NCBI RefSeq assembly: GCF_001586165.1
Contig: NZ_CP014608.1
Span: 4,526,001 to 4,590,000 of the forward strand
DNA length: 64,000 nt
Source: Obesumbacterium proteus
GTDB lineage: Bacteria > Pseudomonadota > Gammaproteobacteria > Enterobacterales > Enterobacteriaceae
Direction of reading: 5' to 3'
Of this stretch, positions 1-7,964 are shown one piece after another (positions within the stretch are counted from its first letter, which is position 1; each line of letters opens with the position of its first letter). A program made the translations under genes and the position numbers. The notes under the pieces were generated by a model, which saw nothing but the letters and a program-made list of their open reading frames with translations, was not told the DNA's origin and did no database searches.

Positions 1-537
1 GCTGCCGCCAATATCGGGGATCCCCAGCACCCACGCCAGTACCGGTTCCAATCCCATATAATGCAGGAACCATTGCGCGACGCCGTCTTTCGCTAACAAC
101 AGCGTCCACGCATACACTTTGACGATATAGCTGGCCCACATCGGCATCATAATGGCGATGTAGAAGAAGGCTTTGCTACGGCCACTGGTGTAACGCGCCA
201 TGTAGTACGCAATGGGAAATGCCAGCAGTCCACAGGCCAGAGAAACCAAAATCGCCATCGTTAACGTGCGCACAATGATGTCGTAATTCGATGGGTTGAA
301 CAGCGCCTTGAGGTTGTCGAGCGTGAAATCCGGCGTTACCGTCATGGTGAAATCATCAAAGGTATATGCCCCCTGCCACAGCAAGGTGAACAATGACCCT
401 AGATAAATCACTCCAAACCACAGCAGCGGCGGCGTGAGTAACAGCAGCAAATAGAGCGTCGGGCGGCGGTATAAAAACGTTGAGAACCGGCGCGCCGGAC
501 GGTTACGAACTTCGGTGTAGTCCATGCCCATCTCCAT
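1..537 (-). CDS. ydcU: ABC transporter permease, YdcU/PotB type (partial, runs off the window)
   Basis: Inner-membrane permease subunit of a spermidine/putrescine-class ABC importer. Only the N-terminal part is present; the gene continues past base 1. After a short cytoplasmic start (MEMGMDYTEV) there is a first membrane helix rich in Leu and aromatics near residues 25-45, then a periplasmic stretch and further helices. The ATG at 537 follows the stop codon of the ATPase gene by a single base, so the two are translationally coupled. ATGs at 531 and 525 are in-frame alternatives. The assignment to YdcU rests mainly on the adjacent, clearly YdcS- and YdcT-like genes; the transported substrate cannot be read from the sequence. 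Confidence 0.8.
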   Translation of the reverse strand, partial: MEMGMDYTEVRNRPARRFSTFLYRRPTLYLLLLLTPPLLWFGVIYLGSLFTLLWQGAYTFDDFTMTVTPDFTLDNLKALFNPSNYDIIVRTLTMAILVSLACGLLAFPIAYYMARYTSGRSKAFFYIAIMMPMWASYIVKVYAWTLLLAKDGVAQWFLHYMGLEPVLAWVLGIPDIGGS

Positions 538-538
538 C

Positions 539-1564
539 TCAGCGATCTCCCGCCAGCGCCACCATCGCATTCCTTTCCCAGCACAGGCGAACCGGTTCAC
601 CGGTATTCCGCACCGGCTGTAAAAGCTGCTCTTGCGTATTGCCCTGACTCACGAACAAACGCACACCGTTATCGATCATCACTTCATAGCGCGTTGCAGC
701 CCCTTGGTAATGGACGTCGCGTAAAATGCCCTGAACGTGGATCTCTTCTGGCTTCGCCACATCACGCGCGAAACGAATATGCTCTGGACGGATCGAGAAG
801 ATCCCTGGCTGCCCGAGCAGAGTTTCTGCCGATGGGCCTCGAATAACGTTTGAAGTACCGACGAATTCGGCCACAAAGGCGGTTTCCGGCTGCATATAAA
901 GCTTCTGCGGCGTATCAACCTGTTCAATTCGCCCTTTGCTAAATACCGCCACGCGATCGGACATCGACAGCGCTTCGCTTTGATCGTGGGTGACAAAAAT
1001 GAAGGTGATCCCCAGTTGACGTTGGAGCTTTTTCAGCTCGGTTTGCATCTGCTCGCGTAGCTTCAGATCGAGTGCACCTAGCGGTTCATCCAGCAGCAAA
1101 ACGCGTGGACGGTTCACCAGCGCACGCGCCAAAGCCACACGCTGACGCTGACCACCGGAGAGTTGGGAAGGTTTGCGCTCGCCATAATCGGCCAGCGCAA
1201 CGCTGTTAAGCGCTTCACGGGCACGGCTCTGGCGCTCATTTTTAGCGATGCCTTTCACCATCAGCCCGTAGGCAATATTCTCCAGCACGCTCATGTGGGG
1301 AAATAGCGCGTAATCCTGAAACACGGTATTCACATCACGCTGATAAGGCGGTAATCCGGCGGCCTCTTGGCCTTGAATACGGATAGAGCCACTGGTTGGC
1401 TGCTCAAAGCCCGCAATTAAACGCAAACAGGTGGTTTTCCCCGAACCTGAAGGCCCTAGCAGGGAGAAAAACTCGCCCTCTTTAATCGTCAACGAAACGC
1501 GATCGACCGCATGAACGTCGCCGTAGAGTTTGGATACATCAATTAATTCAACAGAGCCGCTCAT
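539..1564 (-). CDS. ydcT: ABC transporter ATP-binding protein, YdcT/PotA type
   Basis: ATPase subunit that powers the importer encoded with ydcS and ydcU. It has Walker A GPSGSGKT at residues 37-44, signature LSGGQRQR near 134-141, Walker B LLLDEP near 154-159, an H-loop in FVTHDQ and a C-terminal TOBE-like region (about 245-341), as in PotA/YdcT proteins. The protein is 341 aa from the chosen ATG at 1564 (MSGSVELIDV), which has GGAG ten bases upstream. A longer in-frame reading to 1651 runs through the hairpin repeat and is unlikely to be translated. It lies between ydcS and ydcU, all on the minus strand. Confidence 0.92.
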   Translation of the reverse strand: MSGSVELIDVSKLYGDVHAVDRVSLTIKEGEFFSLLGPSGSGKTTCLRLIAGFEQPTSGSIRIQGQEAAGLPPYQRDVNTVFQDYALFPHMSVLENIAYGLMVKGIAKNERQSRAREALNSVALADYGERKPSQLSGGQRQRVALARALVNRPRVLLLDEPLGALDLKLREQMQTELKKLQRQLGITFIFVTHDQSEALSMSDRVAVFSKGRIEQVDTPQKLYMQPETAFVAEFVGTSNVIRGPSAETLLGQPGIFSIRPEHIRFARDVAKPEEIHVQGILRDVHYQGAATRYEVMIDNGVRLFVSQGNTQEQLLQPVRNTGEPVRLCWERNAMVALAGDR

Positions 1565-1594
1565 TTTTATGTTCTCCGACAAAACTGTAACAGC

Positions 1595-1634
1595 ATCCCC
1601 CTCCCAGCCTCCCCCTTTACAGGGGGAGGAGCAC
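1595..1634. repeat. GC-rich palindromic hairpin between ydcS and ydcT
   Basis: CCTCCCCC (1608-1615) and GGGGGAGG (1622-1629) form a perfect 8-bp stem around TTTACA, with a further C-rich half copy at 1596-1605. No T tract follows on either strand. The position, after the binding-protein gene and before the ATPase gene, is typical of REP-like elements that stabilise the upstream part of an operon transcript. A related hairpin, CCTCCCC/GGGGAGG, lies at 53309-53328. Confidence 0.6.
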
Positions 1635-1707
1635 ACCGAACGCACAGGCAAAGACCACGCGATTCGATGCCCTTCGTTAAGAAGGTTTCAGGAGAGATAA
1701 CAATGAA

Positions 1708-2871
1708 TTACCTACCACCCATGATGGCGATATAGTCCTGCGTCCAACGGCTATACGGCACACACTGGCCTTGGCTTTCACACTTGGCCTGCGGTGTTTT
1801 CCAGAAGGCAATTTTGTCGAAGAATTTATATCCGTTCGCTTCGCAACCGTTGCCACCTAATAAGGTGCTGGCTTTACAGCCCTCAGGCACGGCTGGCAGA
1901 GAACCAAACCATGCGGCGACGTCACCTTGAACTTTTGGCGTGAGCTGCCAGTTCATCCACTTGTAGGCGCAGGTCAGATGCTTAGCCTGTGCGTGAACCA
2001 TGGTGGTATCCGCCCAGCCTGTCGCGCCCTCTTTCGGGAATACCGCATTGATTGGCTGGCCTTCGTTTTTCAGGCCGTTAGCTTGGAATGGCCATGAACT
2101 ACCGGCAGCAACGCCTTCGTTTTTGAAGTCACTCATCTGCACGGAAGCATCATGCCAATAGCGGTGAATCAACGGATGTTGAGTGCGAAGTAAATCGAGC
2201 ACCGCCTGATATTGGGTTTCGTTCAGCTCATACGGATCTTTGATCCCTAGCTCAGGCTTGGCGGTTTTTAAGTAGAGCGCGGCATCGGCGATATAGATTG
2301 GGCCGTCATAGGCCTGTACGCGCCCTTTGTTGCTTTTACCATCCGGCAGGTTTTGTGGTTCGAAGATCACGCCCCACGTATCAGGCGCTTTTGGGAATAC
2401 TTTGGTGTTGTACATCAGCAGGTTTGGCCCCCACTGATATGGGGTGCCGTAAACTTCGCCTTTAACGGTATACCACGGACCGTTGACCATACGAGGGTCG
2501 AGGTTTTTCCAATTCGGAATTAAAGCAGGATTGATCGGCTGAACGCGTTTGCCATAGATTAGGCGCAATGAGGCATCGCCGGACGCGGTAACCAGATCAT
2601 AGCCGCCTTTGGCCATCAGGCTAACCATCTCATCGGAGGTCGCTGCCGTTTTGATATTGACCTTGCAGCCGGTGTCTTTTTCAAACTGGGTCACCCAGTC
2701 ATAGTTTTTATCGCTTTGGCCACGTTCGATATAACCTGGCCATGTAATGATGTCGAGCTGCCCTTCTGCCGGGCCGAGCTTTTGCGGTAGTCCATCGGCC
2801 TGAGCTGTTGCAATCCCACCCAGTCCGCTGATACAGAGCGCTGAAAGCGCCGTGATAACTGTATTTTTCAT
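1708..2871 (-). CDS. ydcS: Periplasmic substrate-binding protein of a putative polyamine-type ABC importer
   Basis: 387 aa, close to E. coli YdcS along its whole length from memory, for example in WPGYIERGQ, TAATSDEMVSLM, YDLVTASGDASLRL and the C-terminal YIAIMGGR. A signal peptide ends near residue 25 (ATAQA). It captures the substrate in the periplasm for the YdcT/YdcU membrane complex. E. coli YdcS has been linked to putrescine uptake and also to polyhydroxybutyrate metabolism, so the substrate here stays open. The gap of about 140 bp to ydcT holds a palindromic hairpin that could allow higher expression of this subunit. Confidence 0.93.
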   Translation of the reverse strand: MKNTVITALSALCISGLGGIATAQADGLPQKLGPAEGQLDIITWPGYIERGQSDKNYDWVTQFEKDTGCKVNIKTAATSDEMVSLMAKGGYDLVTASGDASLRLIYGKRVQPINPALIPNWKNLDPRMVNGPWYTVKGEVYGTPYQWGPNLLMYNTKVFPKAPDTWGVIFEPQNLPDGKSNKGRVQAYDGPIYIADAALYLKTAKPELGIKDPYELNETQYQAVLDLLRTQHPLIHRYWHDASVQMSDFKNEGVAAGSSWPFQANGLKNEGQPINAVFPKEGATGWADTTMVHAQAKHLTCAYKWMNWQLTPKVQGDVAAWFGSLPAVPEGCKASTLLGGNGCEANGYKFFDKIAFWKTPQAKCESQGQCVPYSRWTQDYIAIMGGR

Positions 2872-2953
2872 TGCTATCCCCTGTCTGTGTCGTGTTGCTA
2901 TTTAGTGCGGCAGATGGACTGCCTGCATTGTTATGTAATCACTTGATTCGTGC

Positions 2954-4410
2954 TTAAAACTGCGTTTTTACTTTCGCCATGATGTGACGCACAACGCTGT
3001 AATCCTGCAAAGCATCACCGGATAAATCCTTGCCATAGCCAGAGCGCTTGAGGCCTCCGTGCGGCATTTCACTCACCAGCGTGAAGTGGGTATTGATCCA
3101 CGTGGTTCCGTACTGAAGCTGCGCCGCTAGCTGCCACGCCCGATCGATATTTTTGGTCCAAACGGAAGACGCGAGGCCGTATTCAGATTCATTCGCCCAT
3201 TGCAACGCCTGCTCCAATGAATCAACCGGCGTAATACTGACGACGGGGCCAAAAACCTCACGCTGAACAATTTCATCCTGCTGCTGACAGCCTGCGAGGA
3301 TCGTGGGTGGATAGAAAAAACCGGGGCCGGAATGCATCTGCGCACCGGTGATCCGTTCGATATGCGGATGACCCAACGCCCGCTCAACAAAACTAGCCAC
3401 GCGGTCGCGCTGTCTGGCGCTAATAAGAGGCCCCATTTCATTTTCGCTATCGTTGCTGCGCGCATAGCGTAAAGAACTGGCTGCGTGGCCGAGAGATTCC
3501 ACCAGCGCGTCATAAATTTTGCGGTCGGCGTAAACACGACAAGCCGCGGTACAATCCTGTCCGGCGTTATAGAAACCGTAGCGGCGTACTCCCGCGACCA
3601 CTTCATCTAAATCGGCGTCATCGCACACGATCACCGGCGCTTTGCCGCCCAGCTCCAAATGCGTGCGTTTTACGTTCTTGACCGCCGCCTGCATGATTTT
3701 CTGCCCGGTCACGATGTCGCCGGTAAGGGAAACCATGCGTACCAGCGGATGATTTACCAGATAATTCCCCACGGTTTCGCCGCGCCCATAAACGACGTTA
3801 ATTACGCCCGTTGGCACGATATGGCGTAATAAAGGGATCAGCGCCAGTGTGGAAAGTGGTGTGTGTTCGGAGGGTTTGAAGACCACGGTATTACCCGCGG
3901 CTAGCGCAGGAGCCATTTTCCATGCAGCCATCATCAAGGGATAATTCCATGGCGCAATAGATGCCACCACGCCGATAGCATCACGGCGGATCATCGAAGT
4001 ATGACCTTCCAGATATTCCCCCCTAACTGCCCACGCTGACAGCGGACCGCACCGGCGAAATAGCGGAAGGTATCAATAGCGGCGGGAATATCGTCTGAAA
4101 GAGCCTGATGATAGGGTTTGCCGCAGTTAAGAGATTCAAGTTCGGCAAACATAGTGGCATGGCGTTCAATCACATCGGCAATGGCCAATAATACGGCAGC
4201 GCGTCGAGCCGGAATGGTGCGAGACCATGATAGAAAAGCGCGTTGTGCAGACTCAACGGCATCGGAAACCTGCTGGGCAGACGCTTCGGCGAGCAACAAC
4301 AAAACCTCACCGCTGGCCGGATTGAGCAATTGCTCTTCTGGGCCTTCTCCTGCGACCAGCAGACCATCAATGAATTGCTGTGTGTTAAGTCCTTGCGTCG
4401 CGCTGCTCAT
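2954..4410 (-). pseudogene. patD: Aminobutyraldehyde dehydrogenase (PatD-like), frameshifted
   Basis: NAD-dependent aldehyde dehydrogenase matching PatD (YdcW), which oxidises gamma-aminobutyraldehyde from putrescine to GABA. The N-terminal 130 residues are read from 4410 in one frame and the rest, from MIRRDAIGVVASIAPWNYP, in another. The switch falls at a run of six G (minus strand, 4018-4023); seven G would restore a continuous LGGEYLEGHTSMIRRD reading, as in E. coli. Catalytic features survive downstream: LELGGKAP with the general-base Glu, and GQDCTAACR with the nucleophilic Cys. AGAGGA precedes the ATG at 4410. The gene heads the ydcSTU cluster, whereas in E. coli it is last. It may be a true pseudogene, a phase-variable gene or a base-calling error. 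Confidence 0.85.
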
Positions 4411-4430
4411 GCTGCGTTCCTCTAGGGCAA

Positions 4431-4465
4431 AATTGACATTACTAAAATGTCAATTACTTGTAATT
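4431..4465. promoter_or_regulatory. Inverted repeats upstream of patD (candidate operator)
   Basis: A perfect 10-bp inverted repeat, AATTGACATT (4431-4440) and AATGTCAATT (4446-4455), with a 5-base spacer lies 21 bp before the patD start. It is partly overlapped by a second one, AATTAC/GTAATT (4452-4465). The size and position suit a dimeric repressor or LysR-type regulator. Which protein binds is not known. Confidence 0.5.
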
Positions 4466-4582
4466 AAAATGTAAATTAATTAATTTTAGCCTAGAGCAGC
4501 CGCTAGCCAGCGGCAAATACGAAATTATGAACGCTGCATTCGATTATTTAGATACCTGATGTTTTATAGGGATATAGCGATG

Positions 4583-5488
4583 TCATAGCTTGCGAGCCCC
4601 ACCATTCTCGCGAGCAATTTGTAGAAACGGGGTGACGAGCTCTGGTCTTGCGCTGCCGCGCCGCCATGCCAATCCCACATCCAGCGGTTCTGGCGTATCC
4701 ACCAGCGTGCGGGCTTCAATCATATTTCCCTCAAGCGACCACGGGCGATAGGCCATATCAGGAAGCAGAGCGACACCAATTCCAGCCGCAACCAAGCTGC
4801 GAACGGCCTCGGTAGACGCGGTGCGCATGGCAATAGTCGGCGTCAGTTTAGCTTTCTCCCAGATACGGCGTAGATGGCTGCCCATCTCATCGGTGTTGAG
4901 CTGAATGAGCGGTTCTTTCACCACGTCGGCCAAACGGATGCTGTCGTTTTCCAGCAACGGATGCAGCGGCGGGAGCCATAAGCGATACGGCGAGTGCATC
5001 AGCACTTCGGTTTGCAGCGCATCTCGGTCTTCGAGGTTCGATAAAATAAGCACCCCGATATCAATCTCGCCGTTTACCAATAAGTGTTCGATATAGGGGC
5101 GTTCATCTTCAACCAGTTGGGTGGTGACATTGGGATACGCCGCACGAAAACGGGTGAGCATATCCACCAGAAAGTAACCAGCGACAAGGCTAGTCACGCC
5201 AATTTTTAGCGTTCCACTCAGGTTCTCGCAGCCCAGCTCCAGGCTGCGCTTGGCATTTTCAACCGTGGCGAGAATCAAATATGACTGGCGTAGAAATTGA
5301 TGTCCTTGGTGGGTGAGATCCATTCCCTTCGCGTGGCGCTTAAACAATACGGCGCCAATCTCCTGTTCCAGCAACTGAATGGCCTGCGTTAGCGAGGACT
5401 GGGAAACAAAAACCGTCTGCGCAGCCGCAGAAATCGAGCCGGTTTCGGCAACGGCAATAAAATGGCGAAGCTGGCGTAAGGTCATCAT
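4583..5488 (-). CDS. LysR-family transcriptional regulator
   Basis: About 301 aa from MMTLRQLRHF. The N-terminal winged helix-turn-helix (residues 2-60) has the LysR pattern FIAVAETGSISAAAQTVFVS followed by LTQAIQLLEQEIGAVLF. The rest is a two-lobed effector-binding domain (about 92-290) with GTLKIGVTSL and AAGIGVALLP. It lies upstream of patD-ydcSTU on the same strand, so it is a candidate regulator of that cluster; E. coli places the MocR-type YdcR there instead. A longer in-frame reading begins with TTG at 5521, but the ATG pair at 5488/5485 matches the family start. No strong ribosome-binding site is visible. I cannot assign a named orthologue. Confidence 0.85.
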   Translation of the reverse strand: MMTLRQLRHFIAVAETGSISAAAQTVFVSQSSLTQAIQLLEQEIGAVLFKRHAKGMDLTHQGHQFLRQSYLILATVENAKRSLELGCENLSGTLKIGVTSLVAGYFLVDMLTRFRAAYPNVTTQLVEDERPYIEHLLVNGEIDIGVLILSNLEDRDALQTEVLMHSPYRLWLPPLHPLLENDSIRLADVVKEPLIQLNTDEMGSHLRRIWEKAKLTPTIAMRTASTEAVRSLVAAGIGVALLPDMAYRPWSLEGNMIEARTLVDTPEPLDVGLAWRRGSARPELVTPFLQIARENGGARKL

Positions 5489-5537
5489 GGGAAGATCATC
5501 CGTTTGGGTGCTGATGATCAAAGTGTAGACAGGAAAA

Positions 5538-5589
5538 GCATCTCGTTCGGTTTTATGTCAAAAGTATGACGGCGTTCGGATTTTCCGAA
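5538..5589. promoter_or_regulatory. Inverted repeats upstream of the LysR gene (possible autoregulatory site)
   Basis: A perfect TTCGGA-TTT-TCCGAA palindrome lies at 5575-5589, with a GTCA/TGAC inverted pair next to it at about 5557-5570 and a second GTTCGG at about 5545. LysR proteins commonly bind interrupted palindromes upstream of their own gene; the assignment is inference. Confidence 0.35.
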
Positions 5590-5662
5590 TTCATATTTCT
5601 ACTTGGGTGGGAAAACTACTGGGGGCGGGGAATATGAAAATTGCGGAGTGCTGAATAGACGA

Positions 5663-5692
5663 AAGCCCTGAGTCATTGCTGACTCAGGGCTT
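5663..5692 (-). terminator. Rho-independent terminator of tRNA-Asp
   Basis: A perfect 12-bp stem, AAGCCCTGAGTC with GACTCAGGGCTT and loop ATTGCT, lies just downstream of the tRNA on the minus strand and is followed by TTTCGTC. Confidence 0.75.
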
Positions 5693-5699
5693 CTGAATG

Positions 5700-5776
5700 T
5701 GGCGGAACGGACGGGGCTCGAACCCGCGACCCCCTGCGTGACAGGCAGGTATTCTAACCAACTGAACTACCGCTCC
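5700..5776 (-). tRNA. aspV: tRNA-Asp (GTC)
   Basis: 77 nt with encoded CCA. The acceptor arm begins GGAGCGG, the anticodon loop is CTGTCAC (anticodon GTC) and the T loop is GTTCGAGCC. It lies downstream of dnaQ on the same strand, the position of aspV in E. coli. The same tRNA is repeated at 11316-11392 behind the rRNA operon. Confidence 0.97.
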
Positions 5777-5803
5777 GCGTTGTTCCTTGTGGGAACGATG
5801 CGG

Positions 5804-5832
5804 ATAATACGGATACCGCTCTGAGTCGTCAA
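5804..5832 (-). promoter_or_regulatory. Sigma-70 promoter of tRNA-Asp
   Basis: On the minus strand there is a -35 TTGACG (5827-5832), a 17-bp spacer and a -10 TATTAT (5804-5809), followed by a GC-rich CCGC discriminator typical of stable-RNA promoters. Confidence 0.7.
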
Positions 5833-5910
5833 CTGTTTTTCTAACAAAGAATTTCAACTGAGCGCTTTTTCATCTTTTTGGCTATTTTTCAACAGATTCC
5901 GCGCAAAAAA

Positions 5911-6651
5911 CTACTCAGCTTCAGCGCGCCATAAACAGCTGCCGCCCTTCTTTTGCACCAAATCAAGCCGATGCTCATGCTCAGCTAATTCATCCGCATT
6001 GGCTCTCACCACTTTTAGCGCGTGTGCTTTACGAATTATCTTTTGTACTTCGCCTGTAGGCCTCGCTTTCTCACCTTCGCTTTCCATGGAGAATGTGAGA
6101 GACGTTTGCCCACCCGTCATCGTTAAATAGACGTCGGCCAGTATTTGGGAGTCAAGTAATGCGCCGTGCAGTGTTCGCTTGGTGTTATCTATTTCGTAGC
6201 GATTGCATAAGGCATCCAAACTGTTGCGCTTGCCGGGGAACAAGCGGCGCGCCATCACCAAGCTATCGGTGATCTTACAGAAGGTTTCCGTCTTCGGAAT
6301 ATCGCGATTGAGCTTACGGAACTCGTAGTCCATAAACCCGATATCAAACGGTGCATTATGAATAACCAGCTCTGCACCGCGTATGAATTCCAGAAACTCG
6401 TCGGCGATATCAGCGAAAGTCGGTTTATCCAACAGGAAATCGTCGCTGATACCGTGAACACCATAAGCCTCTGGATCGACTAAGCGATCGGGCTTGATGT
6501 AAACATGGAAGTTACGCCCCGTTAAACGACGGTTGATAACCTCAACCGCACCAATTTCAATGATTCTATGTCCTTCGTAGTGAACCCCCAGCTTATTCAT
6601 ACCGGTGGTTTCTGTATCGAGAACGATCTGTCGAGTTATTCCTGTGCTCAT
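5911..6651 (-). CDS. dnaQ: DNA polymerase III epsilon subunit (3'-5' proofreading exonuclease)
   Basis: Proofreading subunit of the replicative polymerase core; it removes mispaired 3' ends and binds the alpha subunit. 246 aa against 243 in E. coli. The DEDDh exonuclease motifs are present: Asp12/Glu14 in LDTETTG, Asp in APFDIGF, and the His/Asp pair in HGALLDSQILADVY. After a flexible linker the C-terminal segment, the alpha-binding region, ends in GGSCLWRAEAE. It is divergent from rnhA, whose start lies 53 bp away, as in E. coli, so their promoters must overlap. The ATG at 6651 matches the family start. Confidence 0.98.
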   Translation of the reverse strand: MSTGITRQIVLDTETTGMNKLGVHYEGHRIIEIGAVEVINRRLTGRNFHVYIKPDRLVDPEAYGVHGISDDFLLDKPTFADIADEFLEFIRGAELVIHNAPFDIGFMDYEFRKLNRDIPKTETFCKITDSLVMARRLFPGKRNSLDALCNRYEIDNTKRTLHGALLDSQILADVYLTMTGGQTSLTFSMESEGEKARPTGEVQKIIRKAHALKVVRANADELAEHEHRLDLVQKKGGSCLWRAEAE

Positions 6652-6704
6652 AATGTCACTTTATGTCAGACTTACGGTTTTGACTGCGGAGTAGTCTACC
6701 AGAG

Positions 6705-7175
6705 ATGCTAAAACAGGTTGAGATTTTCACCGATGGTTCGTGCCTAGGCAACCCCGGCCCCGGTGGCTACGGTGCCATATTGCGCTACAAGCAACACGAA
6801 AAGACCCTAAGCGCAGGGTATTACCTAACTACCAACAACCGCATGGAGCTGATGGCGGCCATTGTGGCACTGGAAACGTTGAAGGATCCCTGCGAAGTGG
6901 TGCTGTGCAGCGATAGCCAATACGTTCGCCAAGGCATCACGCAGTGGATCCATAACTGGAAAAAACGCGGCTGGAAGACAGCGGATAAAAAACCGGTTAA
7001 AAATGTCGATTTATGGCAACGCCTCGACCTCGCGATTCAATCACATAAAATTGAATGGATGTGGATCAAGGGCCATGCTGGACATGTAGAGAATGAGCGC
7101 TGCGATGAATTAGCGCGTACAGCCGCAGGCTCGCCCGACAGAGATGACACCGGCTACCAGCCTGACAACAAATAA
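6705..7175 (+). CDS. rnhA: Ribonuclease HI
   Basis: Degrades the RNA strand of RNA-DNA hybrids such as R-loops and primer remnants. 156 aa. The four catalytic acidic residues are present: Asp10 in IFTDGSCLGNPG, Glu48 in NNRMELMA, Asp70 in SDSQYVRQG and the Asp of ERCDELAR. The basic handle KKRGWKTADKKPVKN is also there. Divergent from dnaQ; convergent with yafS downstream. Confidence 0.98.
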   Translation: MLKQVEIFTDGSCLGNPGPGGYGAILRYKQHEKTLSAGYYLTTNNRMELMAAIVALETLKDPCEVVLCSDSQYVRQGITQWIHNWKKRGWKTADKKPVKNVDLWQRLDLAIQSHKIEWMWIKGHAGHVENERCDELARTAAGSPDRDDTGYQPDNK

Positions 7176-7195
7176 AGCCAGATGTAGGGCAACCG

Positions 7196-7918
7196 TTAGT
7201 CAGATCGTTTGCGGAAGCTCTTCGTCGCGCCGACGGTTCCACGCCAGCTAGCACGCTGGCTTCTCTCTCGAAGGGCGGTCGGCGTGAGAGGAACGGTTCT
7301 TTTGCGCGCCACGATAACGCTTAAGCATCCCAATACGGGTAAATGTTTGCCGAGGAATAAACCACCGCGACGATTCCACGGTAAAATTTGGCTGCGATTC
7401 TCATACAAAACTTCATAGTTTAGGAGTTGCAGCCAGTCTTGCATTCGCATCATGCTAAACATTCGGCTGCTATAAGGCAGCCGGTTACGCAGTTTGGGAA
7501 CCAGTTTACCTAAGCCAATCAGGCTGGTTGGATTAAACCCGGTTAGAATAAGCCAGCCGTCGTCCACGAGCACACGATCAACCTCACGTAAGATTCGGTG
7601 AGGATCGCTGGCAAAGCTTAACGTATGCGCAAGCACGCACGCGTCAACGGATTTAGCGGCAAAAGGTAAACTGCACGGGTCTGCCATCACCTGTAGATTA
7701 TCGCCTTTCACACCCACGCTGACCTGATGGGAAATGCCGCATTTTTCGGTAGAGAGCTGAGAACTCAACGTGCCGATTTTAAGAAGATGATAACCAAATA
7801 GCTTTGGCCACCATGGCGCAAGCTGCTGCTCTAATGCGGCACGGTAATACTCTCCCCAAGGGATCTCGCTCCACGACAACGGAGGAGAAATCATTCGTGT
7901 TATCTGTGCTGGTTTCAT
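7196..7918 (-). CDS. yafS: SAM-dependent methyltransferase family protein YafS
   Basis: 240 aa from the ATG at 7918, which is preceded by AGGTG at a good distance; an upstream in-frame start at 7948 adds ten residues without a site. The middle holds a methyltransferase-11-like fold: LPFAAKSVDACVLAHTLSFASDPHRILREVDRVL resembles motifs II-III, and GWLILTGFNP the next strand. The glycine-rich motif I is degenerate, as I recall it for YafS. Substrate unknown. It lies between rnhA and gloB as in E. coli, divergent from gloB with 46 bp between the starts. Confidence 0.85.
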   Translation of the reverse strand: MKPAQITRMISPPLSWSEIPWGEYYRAALEQQLAPWWPKLFGYHLLKIGTLSSQLSTEKCGISHQVSVGVKGDNLQVMADPCSLPFAAKSVDACVLAHTLSFASDPHRILREVDRVLVDDGWLILTGFNPTSLIGLGKLVPKLRNRLPYSSRMFSMMRMQDWLQLLNYEVLYENRSQILPWNRRGGLFLGKHLPVLGCLSVIVARKRTVPLTPTALRERSQRASWRGTVGATKSFRKRSD

Positions 7919-7964
7919 CCGTTCACCTATACAGGGGGAATACCCCAATGGAGAGCTATCGATT

